Assembly (NCBI GenBank): GCA_039819785.1
Contig: JBCBRH010000012.1
Coordinates: 1 to 64,000, forward strand
Source: JBCBRD01 sp039819785
Lineage (GTDB): Bacteria > Pseudomonadota > Alphaproteobacteria > Rhizobiales > Hyphomicrobiaceae
DNA length: 64,000 nucleotides
Reading direction: 5' to 3'
Made by a program: the position numbers and the translations under genes. Shown here piece after piece: positions 8,833-17,692 of this stretch (its first letter is position 1; every line of letters begins with the position of its first letter). A model generated the notes under the pieces. That model saw only the letters and a list, made by a program, of their open reading frames with translations, had not been told where the DNA came from and did no database searches.

Positions 8833-9157
8833 CGAGTTGAGCCAGGCAACTCGGGGAGCCCCCTCTTGCTGCGCTCCGCGCAGTCGCGACCCGCCTGCTC
8901 AATGACAGGTTCACCTGTGTTGACATCTAAGTGCGCCGCGCCCTCGCTAAAGCGTCAGGATGCAAAAGCATCCGATACGGCCCGTGAGCGCAGACTTCGA
9001 GTTGCGAGCAGCAACTCGGGGAGCCCCCTCTTGCTGCGCTCCGCGCAGTCGCGACCCGCCTGCTCAATGACAGGTTCACCTGTGTTGACATCTAAGTGCG
9101 CCGCACCCTCGCTAAAACGCCAGGATGCAAAAGCATCCGATACGGCCCGTGAGCGCA
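8833..9157 (+). repeat. two tandem copies of a 165-bp element between terminase and portal genes
   Basis: Two near-identical head-to-tail copies begin at 8848 and 9013, a spacing of exactly 165 bases, and the second copy ends at 9157, next to the terminase stop codon. Each unit opens with a hairpin (CGAGTTG at 8833-8839 with CAACTCG at 8847-8853; CGAGTTGC at 8998-9005 with GCAACTCG at 9011-9018). Each also holds the inverted repeats ACAGGT-TC-ACCTGT and GGATGC-AAAA-GCATCC. Few bases differ between copies. The period is 55 codons and one minus-strand frame is open through one and a half units. I infer a dispersed REP/MITE-like element, but copies elsewhere cannot be tested here. Confidence 0.85.
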
Positions 9158-10474
9158 TCAAAGCCTTCGCACCGCGGGCTTCACATCATCACGCAGCATC
9201 AAGTCAGTCACGGCCCAAACCAGGGCATCCAGCCGGTCCGGACTATGTCCGTTGGCCTTCCCATCGCTGCCGAAAACACACATCTCATCCTCCAACGCCT
9301 CAAACACACCTGCATGCCGTATCCGCCCCTCGGCATAAAGTGCGGCCACCGGTTCAGCGCGCAGCCACTTACCCCGCGTGGCCCGAACAGACCGCACCGG
9401 CACGCGCGCATCGATCTGCTGCAAAACCGTGCGCACCAGATCGCCGCCCTGATTGACTTCGGCAACAACCCTGTCGGCATCAAAATCGTGGTACGCTGCA
9501 ATGGCCGCCCGCGCCCAGGTTGTCGGCTCGCGTCCCTGAACGGACCTGTCTGCCAACACCACAGCCGCGCCGTTGCCATCAAGCCCGGCCACGACAATGC
9601 CACATGCATCAGACCGCACCGTCGCCGTCACAGGCGGATCCACCGCAACCACAATCGCCGTGAGGTCAGGCACACTTTTCACCCGCGCATCATCGATCCA
9701 GTCCCGCCGCCAAAGGCTGCCGCTAACATTTTCAATCAGTTCGCCATTCAGTTCCTGCCGTCCAAGCGCGCTCCCCGCATAACGCCGCCGCATTTCTTCA
9801 ACAAATGTCGGCGCGAGGTTTTCAGCGTTGTCCGTCGTCGATGCCCGCGTCACGACTGTGCGCTCGTCTTCGATCAATCCTTTCAGAATCGGAACCGGTT
9901 TTGGCGTCGTCGTCACCACAACCTGCGGACACGGCCCAAGCCTGAGGGCAAATTGCAGCATGTCCCACGCATGCGTTGCATTGCCCCATTTGGCAATCTC
10001 ATCGCACCATGCCGCCCCAAACTGCGGCCCACGCAGACCTTCAGCACCCTCAGCCGAAAACATCTGCGCCACCGCACCATTGCCCCACGTCAGCCGGTTT
10101 TTGGACGGCTCGAACACAGGTCGATCCTCCGGTGCATGGATCGCAAGTAAACCCGACACACCTTCAACCATCACAGAGCGCACATCGGCCATCGTCTCGC
10201 CAACGAGAGCAATCCGTCCCACGGGTGCCGCGGTAAACGGCGCCTCGCCCAGCGCCATCGCCTTCACCCATTCAGCCCCGGCCCGCGTCTTACCCGCTCC
10301 CCGGCCACCCAGCACCAGCCAGACCCGCCACGCGCGCCCATCCCGTGCGACGGCCGGTGGCAACTGCGAATCATGCGCCCACACCTGCCAATCCTGTTGC
10401 AACGCGGCCAGTTGACCAGCCCCCAGTCCAGCCAAAACGTCACTTAGTTGTCCGGCCCGCGAACAGCTTTTCAA
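9158..10474 (-). CDS. GTA gp2-like large terminase subunit
   Basis: The DNA-packaging ATPase/nuclease of the GTA. The Walker A motif is GGRGAGKTRAGAEW, followed by FSAEGAEGLRGPQFGAAWCD with the Walker B acidic residues and then the C-terminal nuclease region (VVAVDPPVTATVRSDACGIV and SPDRLDALVWAVTDLM). The frame is open to 10594, but starts there would overlap the upstream gene by 155 bases. A TTG at 10474 preceded by GGAG gives about 438 residues and a 35-base overlap, and a TTG at 10435 is also possible, so the exact start is uncertain. The stop lies one base from the tandem repeat. Confidence 0.93.
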   Translation of the reverse strand: MKSCSRAGQLSDVLAGLGAGQLAALQQDWQVWAHDSQLPPAVARDGRAWRVWLVLGGRGAGKTRAGAEWVKAMALGEAPFTAAPVGRIALVGETMADVRSVMVEGVSGLLAIHAPEDRPVFEPSKNRLTWGNGAVAQMFSAEGAEGLRGPQFGAAWCDEIAKWGNATHAWDMLQFALRLGPCPQVVVTTTPKPVPILKGLIEDERTVVTRASTTDNAENLAPTFVEEMRRRYAGSALGRQELNGELIENVSGSLWRRDWIDDARVKSVPDLTAIVVAVDPPVTATVRSDACGIVVAGLDGNGAAVVLADRSVQGREPTTWARAAIAAYHDFDADRVVAEVNQGGDLVRTVLQQIDARVPVRSVRATRGKWLRAEPVAALYAEGRIRHAGVFEALEDEMCVFGSDGKANGHSPDRLDALVWAVTDLMLRDDVKPAVRRL

Positions 10475-11045
10475 GACGCTCCGCAATCTCGCTGCGCATG
10501 CGCTCCGCATCGGCTGCACGTTCGACAGAATTGGCTTTTCCGCCTTTGCCTGGTTTGCCAGCTTTTCCGCGCTGTTTTTCGAGGTCTGCGGCAACGGCTG
10601 TCACCTTCTCAAAACTTCTGATCATGTTTGATAGCTCCCGCGTCTCCCGCTCACTGTCAGCGAACGAGAGTTCAGCTTTCGACTGCATCCGATCTTCAAT
10701 TCGGGCGAGTTTGGTGTCGATCGCAGTGAAAAGCCGTCGCACCAAAGCTGTTTTACCTGCTGGCGAGCGCACCTTCCGCACCGTCTGAACCAGTTGCGAC
10801 CCATCGAGCTGAGCCGCCACCACTTCAGCCACCGCCGCCACCTCACCACCATCAGCCGCATCGGGTCCCGCCACAGGACGTTTCGCCCGCCTTGCCCAGC
10901 CATCAAGCTTCACCCGACGATAGACGGTCGAGACCCCGACACCGTGCGCTTTAGCCAATGCGTCGACCGTTCCGCCACCATTCTCATAGGCGCGCCGGAT
11001 AGCGGCCCACGTCGCTTTGTCGACCGCCATATCCCTCGCTTTCAC
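10440..11045 (-). CDS. probable GTA gp1-like small terminase subunit
   Basis: A 201-residue protein at the head of the operon. The N-terminal 50 residues form a helix-turn-helix (GTVDALAKAHGVGVSTVYRR), followed by a long helical middle (FADSERETRELSNMIRSFEK) and a lysine-rich end. A DNA-binding HTH plus oligomerisation helices directly upstream of the large terminase is the expected small terminase layout. Rhizobial gp1 proteins are poorly conserved, so the call rests mainly on position. The start may be the GTG at 11045 or the ATG at 11030. Confidence 0.7.
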   Translation of the reverse strand: MKARDMAVDKATWAAIRRAYENGGGTVDALAKAHGVGVSTVYRRVKLDGWARRAKRPVAGPDAADGGEVAAVAEVVAAQLDGSQLVQTVRKVRSPAGKTALVRRLFTAIDTKLARIEDRMQSKAELSFADSERETRELSNMIRSFEKVTAVAADLEKQRGKAGKPGKGGKANSVERAADAERMRSEIAERLEKLFAGRTTK

Positions 11046-11152
11046 CGCCCCAACAAAAAAGCCGGATCAGCGCGGGAACATATTGCCCCGTGCTTCTCCA
11101 GCCATAACAAGAACCTACACGATGACCGTCACACCGTCAAGGGAAAAAATAC

Positions 11153-11169
11153 AAATAATTCAATTATTT
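11153..11169. promoter_or_regulatory. perfect 17-bp palindrome upstream of GTA operon
   Basis: AAATAATT-C-AATTATTT, two 8-base arms around a single C, in the AT-rich intergenic region between the YcgN-like gene and gp1, about 110 bases before the first GTA gene. It is a candidate operator or promoter element for the minus-strand GTA operon. No matching regulator can be named from sequence. Confidence 0.45.
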
Positions 11170-11264
11170 CAGAGAGTTAGGCTTCACCTCAAGATCAACC
11201 CTCAAGTATCTCACACCGAACCATCGGCGGGCATATCTTCTGTCGTCAAATCATTACCCCAAGC

Positions 11265-11762
11265 TCACCCGGCTTTCCGCGGCCCAGTGTCATCGTCATC
11301 ATCAAAGTCCTCGATCACATAACGCGACCAGTCATCGTCACTGACATGGTCCTCGTTCCGCACCCAGCCCCTGACCGAAATCCCGGCCTGATGCACGCTT
11401 TCAGGATCACCCGACACCAGCGGATGCCACCAACTCAGATCGCGCCCTTCGGCAACCTTTCGATAACCGCAAGTCGGCGGCAGCCAGCTCAGAGCCCGCA
11501 CCGTTTCTGGATTGATCGACAAACAATCAGACACCCGGTGATGCCTGTTCTCATAGTCCGAGCACCGGCATGTCCCGACATTCAAAAGTCGGCAGGACAA
11601 TTTGGTCAGGTGTATCTCACCGGTGTCCTCGTCCTCCAGTTTGAGCAAACAGCACCGGCCGCATCCATCACAGAGCGACTCCCACTGGTCTGCAGTCATC
11701 TCTTCGAGCTTGAGATGCCGCCAAAACGGTTCCCCATCGCCACACCTGTCGTCTTTTGCCAA
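11265..11762 (-). CDS. YcgN/YkgJ-family cysteine cluster protein (UPF0260)
   Basis: A 165-residue cytoplasmic protein with eight or so conserved cysteines in the UPF0260 arrangement: LCDGCGRCCLLKLED near residue 30, LSCRLLNVGTCRCSDYENR near 55-70, and DCLSINPETV and LPPTCGYRKV further on. The cysteines probably bind a zinc or iron-sulfur centre, and the function is unknown. The start is a TTG. The C-terminus is very acidic (EDFDDDDDTG). It is transcribed away from the PBP gene on its right. Confidence 0.9.
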   Translation of the reverse strand: MAKDDRCGDGEPFWRHLKLEEMTADQWESLCDGCGRCCLLKLEDEDTGEIHLTKLSCRLLNVGTCRCSDYENRHHRVSDCLSINPETVRALSWLPPTCGYRKVAEGRDLSWWHPLVSGDPESVHQAGISVRGWVRNEDHVSDDDWSRYVIEDFDDDDDTGPRKAG

Positions 11763-12000
11763 AAGCCCCTCACAATTCGGTCGTATTTGGTGCTAACTCA
11801 CGAGCTGAACAAAGGTCCGTCGGCCCCGCGTTGTCCGCTGTTTTCAAGAACGTCTGCGTGATAATTCCGCCGGTGGGAAACGTCACAACGTCTGGATGAC
11901 CCGTCGACGCCAATCAGCTATACAAAACTATGCGTTGTTCATCGCGGATCGTTCGATGATCAGGTGCAATCTTAAAACCGGCAGATGAGACCCAAGGCCA

Positions 12001-14226
12001 TTGAGCGATTGGTTTAACAAGCAGGGTGGACGCGACCGCATCATCGACTGGATGGGCCTCGATTCCAAGATCGATTCCACCCTCTCGGAGATCTGGCAGC
12101 GCATTGCCAACGCCTGGAACGCCAGCGCCAGCTTTTTTGCCAGGTTCCGCCTCACCGGATGGAAGCGGCTCGCCAACGAAACCGCCTGTGAATGTCTCAC
12201 CTTGGGCGCAGGCGGTCTCATCGTCCTCTACGCATTGGCGCTCCCTGCATTTGTGGAGTTCAGCGAAGACAAGTTTCTAACGGGGCGCTACTCGGTTAAA
12301 TTTCTCGACCAAAGCGGCAACGAGATCGGCAAGCGCGGCATTCTTCATAATGACGCCGTCCCGCTCGAAGAAATCCCAGAAGCCATGATCAAGACCACGT
12401 TGGCCACGGAGGACCGGCGGTTTTTCGAACACATCGGGGTCGATTTCCTTGGCACCACCCGCGCTTTGATTGAGAACATGCGCGCCAATTCGGTTGTCCA
12501 GGGCGGGTCGACAATCACCCAGCAGCTCGCCAAAAACCTGTTCTTGTCGTCTGAGCGCTCCATCACCCGGAAAATCAAGGAAGTGTTCCTGGCCTTCCTG
12601 TTGGAATCCCGTCTCACCAAGAGTGAAATCCTGAAACTCTATCTGGACCGCGCCTACCTCGGCGGCGGAGCCTTCGGCGTAGAGGCAGCTTCTCAGTTCT
12701 ATTTCGGCAAATCAGTCCGCGACATTACGCTGGCGGAGGCGGCACTGATCGCAGGCCTCTATAAAGCCCCAACCAGCTTTGCCCCCCACGTCAACCTGCC
12801 GCGTTCCCGTGCCCGAACAAACGAGGTTCTCTCAAACCTCGTTGAAGCCGGCTATTACACCGCTGGCCAGGTCCACGAGGCTCGCATCCGCCCCGCAATT
12901 ACAAAACCAGCCGACAACCTTACAAGCCCCGATTGGTTTCTGGACTGGGCCTTTGATGAAGTCAGACGGATCGCCAAGGGAAAGAATGAGTACGTTCTCA
13001 CGGCGCGAACCACGATTGATCTCGGCCTCCAAACCATGGCTGAAGAGGCGTTGGTCTCGACCATCAAGACCAAGGGACGATATCAACGCGTCCGCTCCGG
13101 CGCCCTTGTGTCCATGGAAACGGATGGTGCGGTCCGTGCCATCGTCGGCGGAACCGACTATGGCGAAAGCCAGTTTAACCGCGCAACCAGCGCTCGCCGC
13201 CAACCTGGCTCATCTTTCAAGCCCTACATCTACGCACTCGCCCTGGCGCGAGGTTACAAACCACGGACAACCGTTCGGGATCGTTCGCCAAGTTGTGGCC
13301 GCTGGCGTCCCAAAAACTACAATGGCAGCTATGGCAGTGGCCGGCGGATCAACCTCACGTACGCGCTCGCCAAATCTCTCAACACCACCGCCGTCGCACT
13401 CTCCCAGGAAATGGGCCGCAAGGACGTTATGGAATTTGCCAACGCCCTAGGCGTCAACGGCATCCGTCCGAGCTGCTCAATGGCACTTGGCGATGGCGCG
13501 GTCACGGTTCTTGAGCACACCGGCGGGTTCGCAACCTTCGCCAACGGTGGCAAACTCGCCAAACCCTACGGCATCCTGGAATTGGTCAACAATCGCGGTG
13601 AGCTCATCTACTCACACGAAACCGATGCACCCAAGCCACCCCAAATCGTTCCCCGCCGCGTGGCCGAAGGCTTGAACCAGATGATGCACCAGGTCATCGA
13701 AGGCGGCACCGGCGGGCGTGCAAAACTCAACTTCACCCACGCCGTAGGTAAGACCGGAACAAGCTCCAGCTACCGCGACGCTTGGTTCATGGGATACACA
13801 GGCAAATACGTCACCGGCGTCTGGCTCGGCAACGACGACTTCCGCCCCACCGCCCGTGTGACCGGCGGCAGCCTGCCGGCCCAAACCTGGCAAGCGTATA
13901 TGTCCGTCGCTCACCGGGACATGAACATCCCGACCATCCCTGGCCTCAGAACGCACCCGACTCAGGCTGCTGAGCAAGACCGTCTCGCTGCCCTCCGCCT
14001 ATCGGACCCAGCTTTCGCGCAACGCTCGGCTGCCCAGAAAAAAACCGTCAGTCTGATGCCGAAGCGCACGCGCAACGCGTTAGAAAAACTGGCCTCCAAG
14101 CTGCGTGAAGTTGGTGGCCTCCCACCAGCTGCTTCCGCACCTGACACCTCCGATAAAAAACCAGGTGATGACAACGCTGGCCCGGCAGGAACCGAACGGC
14201 GCGCGGCGCTTGGACGAGAGCAATGA
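12001..14226 (+). CDS. class A penicillin-binding protein (GT51 transglycosylase / transpeptidase)
   Basis: A 741-residue bifunctional peptidoglycan synthase. A cytoplasmic N-terminus is followed by one membrane helix at about residues 68-88. The GT51 domain has catalytic Glu137 in ATEDRRFFEH and the motif GGSTITQQLAKN at 168-179. The transpeptidase domain has SxxK at 404-407 (SSFK), SxN at 459-461 and KTGT at 584-587. The last 100 residues are a linker-like tail. The start is a TTG with weak ribosome site, and no in-frame ATG exists upstream. All catalytic residues are present, so the enzyme should be active in cell-wall growth. Confidence 0.94.
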   Translation: MSDWFNKQGGRDRIIDWMGLDSKIDSTLSEIWQRIANAWNASASFFARFRLTGWKRLANETACECLTLGAGGLIVLYALALPAFVEFSEDKFLTGRYSVKFLDQSGNEIGKRGILHNDAVPLEEIPEAMIKTTLATEDRRFFEHIGVDFLGTTRALIENMRANSVVQGGSTITQQLAKNLFLSSERSITRKIKEVFLAFLLESRLTKSEILKLYLDRAYLGGGAFGVEAASQFYFGKSVRDITLAEAALIAGLYKAPTSFAPHVNLPRSRARTNEVLSNLVEAGYYTAGQVHEARIRPAITKPADNLTSPDWFLDWAFDEVRRIAKGKNEYVLTARTTIDLGLQTMAEEALVSTIKTKGRYQRVRSGALVSMETDGAVRAIVGGTDYGESQFNRATSARRQPGSSFKPYIYALALARGYKPRTTVRDRSPSCGRWRPKNYNGSYGSGRRINLTYALAKSLNTTAVALSQEMGRKDVMEFANALGVNGIRPSCSMALGDGAVTVLEHTGGFATFANGGKLAKPYGILELVNNRGELIYSHETDAPKPPQIVPRRVAEGLNQMMHQVIEGGTGGRAKLNFTHAVGKTGTSSSYRDAWFMGYTGKYVTGVWLGNDDFRPTARVTGGSLPAQTWQAYMSVAHRDMNIPTIPGLRTHPTQAAEQDRLAALRLSDPAFAQRSAAQKKTVSLMPKRTRNALEKLASKLREVGGLPPAASAPDTSDKKPGDDNAGPAGTERRAALGREQ

Positions 14227-14233
14227 TGCCATC

Positions 14234-14914
14234 ATGAAACAAAGCTTCATGAAAAGCGGGCTCATGTCTCTGAGACTGCCTCAGAAAAACCTGCTGCTCC
14301 ACAAAATCAAACGGCGCGTCTATTCGACGTTCAACACCGCATCCGACATCCTCATCTTCGTCGGTATCGTCCTGATCGGTGGACTCGGCTCCAGCTGGTA
14401 CATGGTTTCGGCCGGCTCCAACCTGTCCACACACGCGCTCGGCCCCTGGGTTGCCTGGACAAGCGAAGGCCGCGCCGATGCAGACCCCTACACACGCGCC
14501 CACTTCGCACGCGAGGGCCGCCTAAACCTCTCCAGCGAAATCGCAGCCACATACACCGCAACGACTGACCAGGATGGGATACGCCTGCACTCCTCTTGCG
14601 AATATCGCATCGCCGGGCAGGACCTTGATGCCAACTGGTGGAGCGTCTCCGTCTTCGACCACGGCGGACGATTGATCCCAAACTCCGCCGACCGATACGC
14701 GTATACCAGAGACACCATTGCGCTCCGGCCGGCTGGCGACTTTGTCATCACGCTGGCCCGTGACGCGCGTCCAGGTAACTGGCTGCCAACCGGCGGTGCC
14801 GGACGTCTCGCGGTTGTTCTGCACCTCCTCGAACCCTCAAACGCCTTTGACCCCAGCACGACCGCGAATACGGCAGCACTTCTGCCCGCCGTCGAAAAGG
14901 TCAGCTGCAGATGA
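14234..14914 (+). CDS. DUF1214 membrane-anchored protein
   Basis: About 226 residues. One membrane helix (ASDILIFVGIVLIGGLGSSW) is followed by a periplasmic domain typical of DUF1214: RADADPYTRAHFAREGRLNL, then CEYRIAGQDLDANWWSVSVF, and a C-terminal WLPTGG. Function is unknown, and DUF1214 usually pairs with DUF1254, as here. The gene starts eight bases after the PBP stop and overlaps the next gene by four bases, so the three form an operon. An in-frame start within the PBP gene (14168) is possible but less likely. Confidence 0.85.
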   Translation: MKQSFMKSGLMSLRLPQKNLLLHKIKRRVYSTFNTASDILIFVGIVLIGGLGSSWYMVSAGSNLSTHALGPWVAWTSEGRADADPYTRAHFAREGRLNLSSEIAATYTATTDQDGIRLHSSCEYRIAGQDLDANWWSVSVFDHGGRLIPNSADRYAYTRDTIALRPAGDFVITLARDARPGNWLPTGGAGRLAVVLHLLEPSNAFDPSTTANTAALLPAVEKVSCR

Positions 14915-15516
14915 TTTCACGCCGACCAACGCGCCAGGACGGGATCGCGCTCCTCACGTGGCCACTCAAAAAGTGGCGCATCATTGCAGCAGCCCTGACC
15001 TGCATTGGCATTCTGCACATCGGCACCACGCTCGCGGTTTCAAACATCGTCAGGTCAACAGCCATTGACCGGCTGAAAACAGACCTTCCCGTCAATCAAA
15101 TGCGTTATCTTCCAGCCATCACACCCGACAACCAAAAGCTGCCGTTCATGGGGTCCGATACACTTTATGCCATGTGCCGGTTCGACAGCAGCGCCACACC
15201 CGTGCAGCTGTCTGCGTACCTGCCGGGATCGGGGTGGTCGCTTGCCATCCATGCCCACAACGGTGTGAGCCTATATACTGCCGCCGGACAGGAAGACTTG
15301 CCAATCAGGCTCAACCTGAAGCTGGTCCCTTCCACAACACGGTTCTCCGGTCTCACGCCAGAAGCGCTCGGGGTCATCTCACGCCAGGTCAAGCAGCAGA
15401 TTGTTGAAAGCCGGAATGGTATCGCCATTATCAGGGCGCCAGATCGCGGTCATGCCTATCGGCAAAAAACGGAAATCGATATCGAAAAATCAACCTGCTA
15501 CCCGATCGAACGGTAG
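14911..15516 (+). CDS. DUF1254-like membrane-anchored protein
   Basis: A 201-residue protein with an N-terminal membrane helix (IIAAALTCIGILHIGTTLAV) and a periplasmic domain resembling the short form of DUF1254 that accompanies DUF1214 in rhizobial genomes. The segment MGSDTLYAMCRFDSSATPVQ fits that family. Its ATG overlaps the DUF1214 stop (ATGA), so the two are translationally coupled. No catalytic residues can be named. The pair, next to a PBP, suggests an envelope role, which is an inference. Confidence 0.75.
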   Translation: MISRRPTRQDGIALLTWPLKKWRIIAAALTCIGILHIGTTLAVSNIVRSTAIDRLKTDLPVNQMRYLPAITPDNQKLPFMGSDTLYAMCRFDSSATPVQLSAYLPGSGWSLAIHAHNGVSLYTAAGQEDLPIRLNLKLVPSTTRFSGLTPEALGVISRQVKQQIVESRNGIAIIRAPDRGHAYRQKTEIDIEKSTCYPIER

Positions 15517-15621
15517 CAGAAGCCAGCAACCTCGAGTTGCCTCACATAACCGACACGTGTTGCCCAACAGGCGAACGCGCGGCTTCATTCCAAATGCGAC
15601 TTAACAAAATCACCGGGCCGT

Positions 15622-15837
15622 TCAGCCTTCGCAAGAGGCCGTATCAAGCGCGTCATTAGTCTCAAAAGCGTCTTCACATTCAGACACGGTCACAACATCC
15701 TCGTAGCGCTCATACCGGACGCCCGTAAACAACAGGATTTCCGCTGGCCCAAACACACCTTGCTCAGTGCTCTCGACCCCGGAAACCTCCTGGCTCTTAC
15801 AAACATCTCTCACCGGAAACGGCACAATCTGTCCCAT
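15622..15837 (-). CDS. small hypothetical protein (71 residues)
   Basis: Starts at the ATG at 15837, six bases after a GAGAGG ribosome site. The protein begins MGQIVPFPVRDVC and has a central AEILLFTGVRYERYEDV segment that I associate with small uncharacterised rhizobial proteins, followed by an acidic tail. Function unknown. It converges with the DUF1254-like gene. Confidence 0.6.
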   Translation of the reverse strand: MGQIVPFPVRDVCKSQEVSGVESTEQGVFGPAEILLFTGVRYERYEDVVTVSECEDAFETNDALDTASCEG

Positions 15838-16080
15838 TGCCAACCTCTCTCCCCTTGATCAGTTGCAAGCTCAAACAATGGCACCAATGCCAAACTTCAG
15901 CCTGCGATTTGATTGGGACACGGTTCGTGTAAATGAAGTCTTAATGCGCGATACCCTGTTCGTTCATGTGGCGCAACAGGGTCACGGAAGACTTAAGCTG
16001 AAAGGGGCTGTAGGGCATCAAAGGGTAATGAGCTCAGCATCCCATCAGCCGAAGACTGAGCCAGTCTGAAGGCTCACCAG

Positions 16081-16425
16081 TTACCGCTTTAAAACATCGT
16101 CCAGCAGATGGCGCCCGTCTCTATCTTCGGTCTCGACAATCCAGATGTCACCATCAAACGACAGCGTCTTTTCAATGATTGCCTCAACCTCGGCGTCGCT
16201 GATCCCGCTCAAATCGGTTCGAGCCGCAAATCGATGCCCCCCCCTCGTATCCTCAAGTCCGGCCGGTGCCGGAGCCAGCAGAATGGACCGGCCGTCCAGT
16301 CGGTTGACGCGAACGAGGATTGAACCTGCATCCGAGTCGCCGCGCTTAACGACATACCCGGGAATACCCGCCACTTGGCATTGCCGTAGATAGGCCTTAA
16401 CCCAGATTTCAGCCTTCAAACGCAT
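16081..16425 (-). CDS. DUF1491 family protein
   Basis: A 114-residue cytoplasmic protein whose sequence matches DUF1491: it opens RLKAEIWVKAYLRQCQVAGI, continues with VKRGDSDAGSILVRVNRLDG and ends with DIWIVETEDRDGRHLLDDVL. The family is restricted to alphaproteobacteria and has no established function. It is followed downstream by the small hypothetical protein, in the same direction with a gap of about 240 bases, so co-transcription is possible but not shown. Confidence 0.9.
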   Translation of the reverse strand: MRLKAEIWVKAYLRQCQVAGIPGYVVKRGDSDAGSILVRVNRLDGRSILLAPAPAGLEDTRGGHRFAARTDLSGISDAEVEAIIEKTLSFDGDIWIVETEDRDGRHLLDDVLKR

Positions 16426-16602
16426 GGGTCAAGTCCGCCCGATAGCCAGCCGGTAAAAGCGAATTGCAACACGTCTGGGCCTATAGCCCTGGCGCGCAAT
16501 CGGAACACGGCGTCTCTAACAATAGAAGCCCTCACGCCCAGTCCCCACATGGCTTGCCGCTCCTTAGGCCATCTGGCAGACGGCCATTGCGACACCCACC
16601 TT

Positions 16603-17301
16603 TTACTGATGCAAGGCCAGTTTACCCTGGCTGGCCATGGAAACCAGCTTAGCCATCAGCTTACCCGAAATCCGCCCGGTTTCAGCTAACCCCTGATCAG
16701 CCTCGAATTCGGAGATGGCGCGCGACATCTGCAGGCTCATGGTCCCATCAACGGGACCCGTGTCATAGCCGACTGTTTTAAGAGAGCCCTGCACTGTGCG
16801 GATCACATCACGCGCAATCGGCCCGACCTGAAGACTGGCGAGCGCCCCTTGATGCTTCAAATTCTCCGGCACACCATAGATCAGCATTTCCAGCCGCTTT
16901 TGCGTTACGTCAGCGCTCAGCGCAAGGCCGTGGTCATGCTCGAAAGCCATCAGCGCTGCCCGCGTCATCAAGCCCGGCACACCGTCCGCAGGACCAGGCG
17001 CATAACCCTTGGTTTTCAGCGCCACCTGGATGGATCGCGCGATTTCAATCGCCTGCGCAGCCGACGTCACAGTTATGGGAGGCTCGTCTGTGGCTTGAAC
17101 GGCCGACGGGAGCTGGGCGCTCAGCGGTGCCGTGGAACCGGCTCTGGCCCGCGCCATGGCCTGATCAGCATCACGCTGCGATTTCGCGAGCTGTTGACCC
17201 GAACCAACCCGTGTCTGCTGAAACAGGACGAGGTTGGCAATCAAACCTGCGGTGAGACCAGCCGTTAGAAAGAATGCAGCAACCCGCAAAGACGTCGACA
17301 T
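16603..17301 (-). CDS. peptidoglycan-binding protein with two PG_binding_1 domains
   Basis: About 232 residues. One N-terminal membrane helix (LRVAAFFLTAGLTAGLIANL) anchors a periplasmic part with a charged linker and two PG_binding_1 repeats. The first is IQVALKTKGYAPGPADGVPG with TRAALMAFEHDHGL. The second is VQGSLKTVGYDTGPVDGTMS with SRAISEFEADQGL. No catalytic domain is attached. The start at 17301 is preferred because a leading extension to 17355 has no signal character. A perfect CtrA-type box lies about 62 bases upstream of this start, which suggests cell-cycle control. Confidence 0.88.
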   Translation of the reverse strand: MSTSLRVAAFFLTAGLTAGLIANLVLFQQTRVGSGQQLAKSQRDADQAMARARAGSTAPLSAQLPSAVQATDEPPITVTSAAQAIEIARSIQVALKTKGYAPGPADGVPGLMTRAALMAFEHDHGLALSADVTQKRLEMLIYGVPENLKHQGALASLQVGPIARDVIRTVQGSLKTVGYDTGPVDGTMSLQMSRAISEFEADQGLAETGRISGKLMAKLVSMASQGKLALHQ

Positions 17302-17692
17302 ACCAATCCGTCTCCAAGTGAGCGCACCAGCGCAACCCGGTGTCGAATGTGGCAAGGGTTGTTTAACACCGCATTAACCTCGATTGAAGAATAGCCCGAC
17401 GTCGGCTCTTTCCTGGCAACATCAGACGCCAGCGATCTCCGAACGAACCGCGGTGGCATTTCAAAAACAGATCAAATCAATCGCAAATCGTCTCACCAGT
17501 TCAAACCACCCATTACCTGCAAACCGCTATAGTCGAGAACTGAAACGGGCTCCGCATGACTTTGCACCAGGCAGTTACAGCGCATCGTTCAGTTAGAATG
17601 CCGCATCAATCGCATCGCACATAAACACGATCAGGTCCTCACACCGTTCAAAAGCCTCGTTTTGAGGCCGCCCAAAAGGGAGCACAGTTGTC
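17302..17692. other. intergenic region between divergent peptidoglycan-binding and DUF5330 genes
   Basis: About 390 bases between divergent genes. It holds the CtrA-type box and, at 17469-17477, the 9-mer AGATCAAAT, which also forms part of the motif upstream of the two VWA genes. I see no credible coding frame; open frames here lack ribosome sites and known family features. Confidence 0.6.
17363..17377. promoter_or_regulatory. CtrA-type binding box TTAA-N7-TTAA
   Basis: TTAA at 17363-17366, seven bases, TTAA at 17374-17377. This is the full consensus spacing of the CtrA master cell-cycle regulator of alphaproteobacteria. It lies 62 bases upstream of the peptidoglycan-binding gene starting at 17301 on the minus strand. 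Recognition is by motif only. Confidence 0.65.

Noticed and set aside
8955..9161. 68-codon frame inside the 165-bp tandem repeat, starting on the terminase stop
   Set aside because: It is internally repetitive because of the DNA repeat, ends at a stop created by one difference between copies, and has no known domain; treated as part of the repeat, not as a gene.
9125..10594. Plus-strand open frames overlapping the large terminase gene
   Set aside because: They are antisense shadows of the terminase, rich in Arg/His/Pro, with no domain and no start signal.
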